Shown: positions 1-6,309 of the stretch, piece after piece | Position numbering within the stretch: position 1 is the stretch's first letter | Layout of the letters: each line of letters opens with the position of its first letter | NCBI GenBank assembly: GCA_007127495.1 | Contig: SKZG01000017.1 | Location: forward strand, 1-6,309 | Direction: 5' to 3' | DNA length: 6,309 nt | Source: Planctomycetales bacterium | Lineage (GTDB): Bacteria > Planctomycetota > Planctomycetia > Pirellulales > Thermoguttaceae | Translations under genes and position numbers: made by a program | Notes under the pieces: model-generated | The model's input: the letters and a program-made list of their open reading frames with translations, nothing else | What the model was told of the DNA's origin: nothing | The model's database searches: none

Positions 1-1
1 C

Positions 2-2854
2 CGTTCGATTCCGCCTCGCACCATCGCGCCGCACATCCGCACGCGGAAAGACCGCCCGTTCGATCCCGACCTGATCGAAGACGACGTGCGCCGCCTTACC
101 CGCAGTGGACTCTTTGTCGACGTGAGGCCGTACTACCGCGACGTTCCCGGCGGCCGGGTGGTCATATTCGAGGTGGTCGAGCGGCCCCGCGTGCAGTACA
201 TCAAGTTCGTTGGCAACGAGAAGATCAAACGGAAATTACTTCGAGCCCAGATCGACCTGAGCGAAGGAGACGCACTCGATCCGTACCTCGTCACCGACGC
301 GCGGCATAAGCTCGAAGAGTTCTACCGCAAACGCGGCCATGCGAGTGTGCGCATCCAGGTGGTCGAGGGCGACAAGCCCGGCGACCAAGGGGTGGTCTTT
401 CTGATCAACGAAGGGGCCAAGAATCGAATCCTGTGGACCAGTTTCGTCGGCAACACGATTGCCACCGATGCCCGTTTACGCACCCAGATTCGTTCGAAGC
501 CTGGCTTCCTATGGGTGTTCCAAGGCGAAGTCAATCGCGAAGTGATCGACGAGGACGTTGATCGGCTGGTGGCTTATTACCGCGGGCTCGGCTTCTTGCG
601 GGCAAGAGTGGGACGGGAACTCAACCACGACGTCGCTCGAAACTGGGTGGTGCTGACGTTCGTGATCGACGAGGGACCCCGCTACCGGGTACGGCAAATC
701 CGCACTGTGGGCAACGAAGTGCTTGCCCCGGACGATCTCACCTCGAACCTGAAGCTGCGCGAAGGGCACTATTTCAACGACTTGGCCATGAAGGCCGACG
801 TTTCTGACATTCAAGAGCAATACGGCTCAGTCGGTTATGTTTTCGCCGACGTCCGGCCGAATATCCGGTATCTCGAAGACGACGCACAAATCGACCTGGT
901 GTATGAAATCGAGGAGGGCGATCGTTATCGGGTAGGTCGGATCGACGTCAATATTGCCGGCGAGCACCCCCACACCAAGATCACCACGGTCTTGAACCGT
1001 CTTTCGTTCAAGCCGGGCGATATCGTCGACATTCGCGAGCTGCGCGACAGCGAGCGGCGTTTGCGCAGTTCCGGCCTGTTCATGGTGGATCCCATGCGGG
1101 GCGAGGTGCCAAAGATCGTCTTCAGTCCGCCCGCCCTCGATGACGAGTCGATCGCCGACCGGCCGCGGCGCTCTGGCAGTTCACCCGGCTTCCGTGGTCA
1201 AAGTCCCGTGCCCGACGCCCCCGCGCAAGCGCCCGACCGGTCCGGCCATTCCGACCGATGGATCGGTTTGAGCCTTTTGGGCCGTTTCCTTGGGGACTCG
1301 TCGGGTGACGAGAAGTCTCAGTCGCCGCCGGCGCAGGAATCATCTGTCGGCGGCACCAGCCATACCGTGCGATTTCAAAGCTCGACCGGTCGTTCCATGC
1401 CGTCACTGTCCTCCGACTGGCCTCCGCCCGACGAGCCCCACATGCAGCCAAACCCTTACGCCTACCCGCAATCGCAGCCGGCCCGCCCTGCGTACCCGGA
1501 GCCTGCCTACCAGCAGCCGGCATCAACCTATGGGGCGTCGCCGCCTGCGGGGCATCCGGCGATGGGCCCGCCCGCGCCGAGTTGGGGACCCCCGCCTGCG
1601 ACCCACGGGCAGGCAGCACCTGCTCCGGTCGCGCCGCAACCGGTTTTTGGGAACCAGTTTCCGATGGACCCGGTACAATCGGGCGGGCAGGGTCAGTTGG
1701 CACCGCCGCTGATCGCCCCCCTGGAATCGGGGCCGGTTTACAGCGATTTCCCCGGCGCGTTCGACACGCTGACCCGTGAACTCCCCATTGGCGTCGACGT
1801 GGCCGAGACGCGAACGGGCCGGCTGATGTTCGGCGTGGGCATCAACTCCGACGCCGGCCTGATCGGCAACATCGTGATCGACGAGCAGAACTTCGACCTG
1901 TTCCGATTTCCCCGCGGATGGGAAGACATCCGCAATGCCACGGCCTTCCGCGGCGCCGGCCAGCGGTTCCGGGCCGAGGCCATGCCCGGCACGCAAGTGC
2001 AGCGCTACATGATCAGCTTCCAGGAACCGTACCTGCTGAACACCGATGTGTCGCTTTCGCTCAGCGGGTTTTACTACGATCGTCGCTACGTCGAGTGGGA
2101 CGAGCAGCGCGTGGGCGGACGTGCCGCCCTGGGCTACCACTTCACTCGGAACCTGTCCGGAAGCCTCTCATTCCGAGGCGCCCGCGTCACCATCCACAAC
2201 CCGATCACTCCGACCCCCCAGGATCTGACCGACGCGCTCGGGAAAAATACACTTCTCGGTTTCGGTGCATCGATGACTCACGATACGCGCGACAGCTCTT
2301 TCCTGGCCACCGAGGGACACCTGGCCGAGGCCGCATTCGAGCAGGTGATCGGTACTCACCAATACCCTCGCGTCGACCTCGACCTGCGCCGCTATTTTCT
2401 GATGCATCAGCGGCCCGACGGCTCTGGGCGGCACGTGCTGAGCATGAAGGCGCAATTCGGCTGGACGGGTGACAAGACGCCCATTTACGACCACTATTAC
2501 GCGGGTGGTTTCTCGACAATCCGCGGCTTCAACTTCCGCGGCGTTTCGCCCATCGACACGGCAACCGGCGTTGCCGTGGGCGGTGAGTTCCGGCTTCTCG
2601 CGTCGGCCGAGTACATGTTCCCCATCACCGCGGACGACATGCTCCGCGGCGTCGTCTTCTGCGATACAGGCACCGTCGAGCCGAAAATCGACCAATGGTT
2701 CAGCAAGTACCGGGTAGCGCCCGGATTCGGCCTTCGTGTCGTGATTCCGGCGATGGGGCCGGCGCCGCTGGCGTTCGACTTCGCCTTCCCGATTGCAAGC
2801 GAAGCCACCGACCGCACCGAGGTGTTCAGCTTCTTCATCGGCTACAACCACTGA
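2..2854 (+). CDS. bamA: BamA-like outer membrane protein assembly factor (Omp85 family), 5' partial
   Basis: This is the central subunit of the machinery that folds and inserts beta-barrel proteins into the outer membrane. The frame is open from the window edge. The first internal start, a GTG at 86, falls inside a POTRA domain and is not the true start, so the beginning and the signal peptide lie upstream. Five POTRA repeats can be read, at about 2-187, 188-421, 422-679, 680-922 and 923-1132. Several carry the family's VGN turn (IKFVGN, SFVGN, RTVGN). A proline-rich linker follows (about 1133-1750), then the C-terminal Omp85 barrel domain with IRGF at 2519-2530, the counterpart of the conserved VRGF/Y barrel motif. 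The C-terminus, FSFFIGYNH, resembles the E. coli BamA end (FQFNIGKTW) but finishes in His instead of an aromatic residue. The 950 visible codons exceed E. coli BamA (about 810 aa), mostly because of the linker. The stop TGA (2852-2854) overlaps the convergent glycosyltransferase gene. The family assignment is firm; TamA is less likely because it has three POTRAs. Confidence 0.93.
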   Translation, partial: RSIPPRTIAPHIRTRKDRPFDPDLIEDDVRRLTRSGLFVDVRPYYRDVPGGRVVIFEVVERPRVQYIKFVGNEKIKRKLLRAQIDLSEGDALDPYLVTDARHKLEEFYRKRGHASVRIQVVEGDKPGDQGVVFLINEGAKNRILWTSFVGNTIATDARLRTQIRSKPGFLWVFQGEVNREVIDEDVDRLVAYYRGLGFLRARVGRELNHDVARNWVVLTFVIDEGPRYRVRQIRTVGNEVLAPDDLTSNLKLREGHYFNDLAMKADVSDIQEQYGSVGYVFADVRPNIRYLEDDAQIDLVYEIEEGDRYRVGRIDVNIAGEHPHTKITTVLNRLSFKPGDIVDIRELRDSERRLRSSGLFMVDPMRGEVPKIVFSPPALDDESIADRPRRSGSSPGFRGQSPVPDAPAQAPDRSGHSDRWIGLSLLGRFLGDSSGDEKSQSPPAQESSVGGTSHTVRFQSSTGRSMPSLSSDWPPPDEPHMQPNPYAYPQSQPARPAYPEPAYQQPASTYGASPPAGHPAMGPPAPSWGPPPATHGQAAPAPVAPQPVFGNQFPMDPVQSGGQGQLAPPLIAPLESGPVYSDFPGAFDTLTRELPIGVDVAETRTGRLMFGVGINSDAGLIGNIVIDEQNFDLFRFPRGWEDIRNATAFRGAGQRFRAEAMPGTQVQRYMISFQEPYLLNTDVSLSLSGFYYDRRYVEWDEQRVGGRAALGYHFTRNLSGSLSFRGARVTIHNPITPTPQDLTDALGKNTLLGFGASMTHDTRDSSFLATEGHLAEAAFEQVIGTHQYPRVDLDLRRYFLMHQRPDGSGRHVLSMKAQFGWTGDKTPIYDHYYAGGFSTIRGFNFRGVSPIDTATGVAVGGEFRLLASAEYMFPITADDMLRGVVFCDTGTVEPKIDQWFSKYRVAPGFGLRVVIPAMGPAPLAFDFAFPIASEATDRTEVFSFFIGYNH
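1133..1750 (+). other. Proline-rich low-complexity linker within BamA
   Basis: About 205 residues lie between the last POTRA and the barrel domain and resemble neither. The first half is Ser/Arg/Asp-rich. The second half (about 1425-1690) is dominated by Pro, Ala, Gln and Tyr, with degenerate PAYPEPAY-like and PPA/GPP units. One short hydrophobic stretch (WIGLSLLGRFLG, about 1259-1294) interrupts it. The reading frame runs through without a stop and the barrel resumes in the same frame, so this is part of the protein and not a frameshift. The composition suggests a disordered periplasmic segment. Its boundaries are approximate, set where POTRA-like and barrel-like patterns fade. Confidence 0.8.
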
Positions 2855-4017
2855 GCCGAATCACGGCACGTGCCGTTCGGGGCCCTGTATGGCGGTTCCG
2901 TCTTCAGGAGCGCGTCCCAGAGTCGTTGGTAAGCAAGGCAGGTCGCATTGATGGTGAAGTGACGCTGGACGCGCTGCCGATTCTGATTGCCCAACGATCG
3001 GGCCAGCTCGCGATCGCGTACGATCGACTCGAGCCGGGCCGACAGGGCGGAATCGTCGCCATACGGGACAGTTTGCCGTTCGGCCAATGGGCCGAGCAAC
3101 TCGTCCACCCCCTCTACACGGCTGGCGACCACGGGCAAACCGGCGGCCATGGCCTCCAAGAGGGCGTTCGGCATTCCTTCCCAAAGCGAGGGCAAGGCCA
3201 GGGCCGTGACGGAGGCGAGGATGCCGGGAATGTCGTTGATGAACCCAGCGAAGTGGATGCGGCCTTGCAGGCCCGCTCGTTGCACCTGGCGTTCCAAACT
3301 CGCACGGTCGGGGCCCTCGCCCACCAACAGCAAGTGGCAATCGGGAAGCTTCCCGAGCCATTGCGGCGCTGACCGGATCAGCCACGCCTGCCCCTTCTGC
3401 CGGGCGAGCCGAGCCACACAAACGACGACGGGCGCGGCCGGCGGAATGCCGAAAGGGGTCAGGTCGGCCGGAGTGGGGCGGTGATGGCAATCGGCGTCGA
3501 CTCCGTTCGGGATGACCACCAGTTTTTCGGTTTGCAGGTGGGCCTCCCGCCGCGAGAAATCGGCCACGGCCTGGCTGACGCACACGTAACGGTCCACCTT
3601 GGCTTGCGTGAGCCGGTCGAGCCACAAGTGCCAGCGCTGCCGGTGCTCCGCAACCCGGAGGCTGCATACCACGTGCGGCACTTCGGCGCGGCGGGCGGCG
3701 AGGCGGCCCGCCAGGTTGGCGTGGAAAAGGAACGACTGGAACAGGGCGGGGCGTTGACGTCGAAGCAGCGCCGTCAGCCTGCCGGTTACCCAAGGAAAGT
3801 GCCGCATTGCACGAGCGCCCAGGCAGTGGCAGTCGATCCCCGCCTGCTCGATGCGCGGCAGGCAGGAAGCCGCCTCGGGCACTGGGCGGGGCCCCAGGCA
3901 GTACACGACCGGCGCGAATCGGTTGCGGTCGATCCGAGCGGCCAGTTCCGCGAATTGGCGTTCCGCCCCGCCCAGGTCAAGGTCGGTGATGCACAGCGCT
4001 AGAGGAATGGGTTGCAT
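2842..4017 (-). CDS. Glycosyltransferase, GT4-type (GT-B fold)
   Basis: The 391-aa product fits the usual length of retaining GT-B glycosyltransferases, which move a sugar from a nucleotide donor to an acceptor in the cytoplasm or at the inner membrane face. The N-terminal acceptor domain opens with DLDLGGAERQ (residues 12-21), the glycine loop typical of the family. VVIPNGVD (167-174) marks the interdomain junction. The donor domain has RLARQKG (203-209), LLLVGEGP (229-236) and an EX7E motif, E280 and E288, in SLWEGMPNALLEAMAAGLPV. The ATG at 4017 is the only usable start: the frame upstream runs 14 codons to the gdhA stop with no alternative. No Shine-Dalgarno sequence precedes it. It sits 42 bp downstream of gdhA on the same strand, so co-transcription is likely. 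Its TAG stop lies inside the convergent bamA gene. Lipid-linked glycan or exopolysaccharide synthesis are possible roles, but the acceptor and sugar cannot be read from sequence. Confidence 0.9.
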   Translation of the reverse strand: MQPIPLALCITDLDLGGAERQFAELAARIDRNRFAPVVYCLGPRPVPEAASCLPRIEQAGIDCHCLGARAMRHFPWVTGRLTALLRRQRPALFQSFLFHANLAGRLAARRAEVPHVVCSLRVAEHRQRWHLWLDRLTQAKVDRYVCVSQAVADFSRREAHLQTEKLVVIPNGVDADCHHRPTPADLTPFGIPPAAPVVVCVARLARQKGQAWLIRSAPQWLGKLPDCHLLLVGEGPDRASLERQVQRAGLQGRIHFAGFINDIPGILASVTALALPSLWEGMPNALLEAMAAGLPVVASRVEGVDELLGPLAERQTVPYGDDSALSARLESIVRDRELARSLGNQNRQRVQRHFTINATCLAYQRLWDALLKTEPPYRAPNGTCRDSAQWL

Positions 4018-4059
4018 TACGAGGCACCGTTCACGGGCGGCTGTCCCCTTTGCATCCGT

Positions 4060-5454
<1,395 letters not shown>

Positions 5455-5458
5455 TTAT

Positions 5459-5465
5459 CTCCCTT
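5459..5465 (-). promoter_or_regulatory. Ribosome binding site of gdhA
   Basis: On the minus strand the sequence reads AAGGGAGA before the gdhA ATG. The GGAG core (5462-5459) is 10 nt from the start codon. It is the only clear Shine-Dalgarno sequence among the three gene starts visible in the window, and it supports the ATG at 5448. Confidence 0.75.
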
Positions 5466-5517
5466 TGAGGCGAGGGGATGCGCCCTTCGCCAGCTCGGTT
5501 TGGAACTTCAGCCTAGC

Positions 5518-5546
5518 ATCATACTTTTTGCCCAAGGGCGGGACAA
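5518..5546 (-). promoter_or_regulatory. Candidate sigma70-type promoter of gdhA
   Basis: Reading the minus strand, TTGTCC (5546-5541) and TATGAT (5523-5518) are separated by exactly 17 bp. They match the sigma70 consensus at 4 of 6 and 5 of 6 positions. The expected transcription start is near 5511, giving a leader of about 60 nt before gdhA. A perfect inverted repeat overlaps the -35 box. It is predicted by eye only and would also drive the downstream glycosyltransferase if the two genes are co-transcribed. Confidence 0.5.
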
Positions 5547-5552
5547 CCGCCC
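5536..5552. repeat. Inverted repeat over the gdhA -35 box
   Basis: GGGCGG (5536-5541) and CCGCCC (5547-5552) form perfect 6-bp arms around GACAA, which together with 5541 is the -35 hexamer read on the other strand. The position would suit an operator for a dimeric regulator. In GC-rich DNA a six-base GC palindrome can also arise by chance, so function is uncertain. Confidence 0.4.
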
Positions 5553-5587
5553 CTCCGCCCAGTCCAGCGGGACCGCACCCCAATCAC

Positions 5588-5618
5588 GGGAACCGTTCCC
5601 TTCGGCCGATAGAGGGAC
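5588..5618. repeat. Cluster of small palindromes
   Basis: GGGAAC-C-GTTCCC (5588-5600) is a perfect palindrome with a one-base centre. It abuts TCGGCCGA (5602-5609), itself a perfect 8-bp palindrome, and is followed by AGAGGGA, which can pair imperfectly with the TTCCCT part. The segment could fold as a single imperfect stem-loop. There is no T-run next to it, so it is not an obvious intrinsic terminator. It may be part of a larger dispersed repeat that continues into the inverted-repeat element to its right. Confidence 0.45.
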
Positions 5619-5635
5619 GGTGAGCGGTTGCCGTT

Positions 5636-5747
5636 TCGATGGCTCTTCCGCTTCTGAGTGCAGACAGCCCCTGTTTTGGGGACGGCACACGGCGTGTGCC
5701 TACTACAATGAAGCGGCCTGCACTCAGAAACGGAAGAGCCGTCTCGA
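5636..5747. repeat. 112-bp inverted-repeat element with nested palindrome
   Basis: The left arm at 5641-5663 (beginning GGCTCTTCCG and ending CTGAGTGCAG) matches the reverse complement of 5718-5740 at 22 of 23 positions. Beyond a small bulge the arms extend by TCGA on each side (5636-5639 and 5744-5747). The 54-bp interior holds CCCC-TGTTTT-GGGG (5668-5681) and the perfect palindrome GGCACAC-GGC-GTGTGCC (5684-5700), followed by TACTAC. The whole could fold into a long stem carrying small internal hairpins. No protein is encoded. The size and form suit a REP/BIME-like or MITE-like dispersed repeat. No target-site duplication is evident, and copy number elsewhere cannot be seen here. Confidence 0.8.
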
Positions 5748-5748
5748 T

Positions 5749-5816
5749 GAATGGAGCGATTCGACGAAAGGAGTGATTCGCCGAATGGAGTGATTCGCCG
5801 AATGGAGCGATTTGCC
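5749..5816 (+). repeat. Four 17-bp tandem repeats upstream of queA
   Basis: Four contiguous 17-bp units start at 5749, 5766, 5783 and 5800, with consensus GAATGGAGYGATTCGCC. Unit 1 ends TTCGAC instead of TTCGCC, unit 2 has GAAAGG for GAATGG, and unit 4 has TTTGCC for TTCGCC. A weak, decayed fifth unit may follow (AATGATTGATCCG). The array begins right after the inverted-repeat element and runs into the queA promoter: bases 5812-5816 of unit 4 make up most of the -35 box. The 17-bp period is not a multiple of three, which argues against coding. Confidence 0.85.
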
Positions 5817-5840
5817 AATGATTGATCCGAAGTGTACAAT
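5812..5840 (+). promoter_or_regulatory. Candidate sigma70-type promoter of queA
   Basis: TTGCCA (5812-5817) and TACAAT (5835-5840) each match the sigma70 consensus at 5 of 6 positions and are separated by exactly 17 bp. Transcription would start near 5847, giving a leader of about 54 nt to the queA ATG at 5901. This is the strongest promoter-like sequence I found in the window. Confidence 0.6.
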
Positions 5841-5856
5841 CACGCTCGTCTCAATT

Positions 5857-5878
5857 TCCCGGCCGACTCCCGGCCGAC
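5857..5878 (+). repeat. Perfect 11-bp duplication and GC hairpin in the queA leader
   Basis: TCCCGGCCGAC occurs twice back to back (5857-5867 and 5868-5878). The duplication places two CGGCCG hexamers (5860-5865 and 5871-5876) around ACTCC, which can form an all-GC 6-bp stem with a five-base loop in the predicted mRNA leader. No T-run follows, so it is not an intrinsic terminator. No match to a preQ1 riboswitch was recognised. Confidence 0.6.
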
Positions 5879-5900
5879 GGTCACCTCAACCTGACGCCTT

Positions 5901-6309
5901 ATGAGCGATTTGGACCATTACGACTATGAACTGCCGCGCGAGCTGATCGCGCAGTCGCCCTTGCACTCGCGCGCCGACGCCCGCCTCATGGTCGTCGCTC
6001 GTGCCGACGGAACGATCCGCCACCGGTACGTACGCGATCTCCCGGAACTGCTGCGCGCCGGCGATTGCCTGGTGATCAATGACACGCGCGTCGTCCCCGC
6101 GCGCCTGGTGGGTTATCGCACCCGCACAGGGGGGCATTGGGAGGGGCTGTTCCTTGAGGCCGGCCCGGGCGGCACGTGGCGCGTGATAGGCAAGACGCGC
6201 GGGAAGCTCACCCCGCGTGAAACCATCACGCTGATTGACGCCGACGGGCGCGAAGCCGTGCGGTTGGAACTCCTGGCGAGGCAGTCCGACGGCGCCTGGA
6301 TTGTGATGC
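5901..6309 (+). CDS. queA: S-adenosylmethionine:tRNA ribosyltransferase-isomerase, 3' partial
   Basis: QueA transfers and isomerises the ribosyl part of S-adenosylmethionine onto 7-aminomethyl-7-deazaguanine at the wobble position of certain tRNAs, giving epoxyqueuosine. The first 136 codons are visible and the gene runs off the window; the family is usually about 340-360 aa. Family signatures include DYELPRELIAQSP (residues 8-20), R24-x3-RLMVV (28-32), LRAGDCLVINDTRVVPARL (51-69) and the TGG-x2-E segment (76-81). The ATG at 5901 is the first start after an in-frame TGA at 5892, and the conserved YELP block begins eight residues in, so the start is secure. No Shine-Dalgarno sequence precedes it. 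A good promoter lies about 54 nt upstream of the start. It is transcribed away from gdhA. Nothing appears truncated apart from the window edge. Confidence 0.95.
   Translation, partial: MSDLDHYDYELPRELIAQSPLHSRADARLMVVARADGTIRHRYVRDLPELLRAGDCLVINDTRVVPARLVGYRTRTGGHWEGLFLEAGPGGTWRVIGKTRGKLTPRETITLIDADGREAVRLELLARQSDGAWIVM

Noticed and set aside
86..88. GTG at 86 as the bamA start
   Set aside because: The frame is open to the window edge, and the residues encoded before 86 (such as HIRTRKDRPFDPDLIEDD) belong to the same POTRA domain.
1122..1712. Overlapping open frames on both strands across the BamA linker region
   Set aside because: They arise from the GC-rich low-complexity sequence. Only the BamA frame continues into recognisable domains on both sides.
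3481..4002. Open frame antisense to the glycosyltransferase gene
   Set aside because: It is again codon-for-codon opposite a clearly recognised gene and shows no protein family pattern.
4040..4052. AAAGGGGACAG-like string upstream of the glycosyltransferase, considered as a dispersed repeat motif
   Set aside because: It is one short match with no palindrome or flanking structure, and is too little to call a repeat.
5588..5681. Palindromes considered as intrinsic terminators
   Set aside because: None is followed by a T-run on either strand, and they lie upstream of divergent genes, where a terminator for either gene is not expected.
5519..5839. A 106-codon minus-strand open frame in the intergenic region
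   Set aside because: It crosses the inverted-repeat element and the 17-bp tandem array, its composition reflects those repeats, and it has no ribosome binding site or family likeness.

Overview
The window looks like a chromosomal segment from a GC-rich Gram-negative bacterium, most likely a planctomycete (Pirellulales-like). This assignment is inference. It rests on the style of the BamA homologue, a short GGCACAC...GTGTGCC palindrome that I associate from memory with such genomes, and two of the three visible gene starts lacking a Shine-Dalgarno sequence. No mobile element gene, CRISPR array, rRNA or tRNA is visible.

Layout. Positions 2-2854 (+) hold most of a BamA/Omp85 outer-membrane assembly factor; its 5' end lies outside the window. 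It has five POTRA repeats, an unusual proline-rich linker of about 205 residues, and a 16-strand-type barrel domain with the IRGF motif. Converging on it, and overlapping its last 13 bases, is a GT4-type glycosyltransferase (4017-2842, -). Directly upstream of that on the same strand is gdhA (5448-4060, -), an NADP-type glutamate dehydrogenase, 42 bp away and probably co-transcribed. A 452-bp intergenic region (5449-5900) separates gdhA from the divergent queA (5901 to beyond the window end, +), a tRNA queuosine biosynthesis enzyme.

The coding genes are housekeeping types and do not form one pathway: outer-membrane biogenesis, glycosylation, nitrogen assimilation and tRNA modification. The structured part of the window is the gdhA/queA intergenic region. 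It carries a good candidate promoter for each gene, a palindrome across the gdhA -35 box, a 112-bp inverted-repeat element with a nested palindrome, and four 17-bp tandem repeats, the last of which supplies most of the queA -35 box. The queA leader adds a perfect 11-bp duplication able to form a GC hairpin.

I do not see a clearly new biological system. The best candidates for a second look are the intergenic repeat/promoter architecture and the BamA linker.
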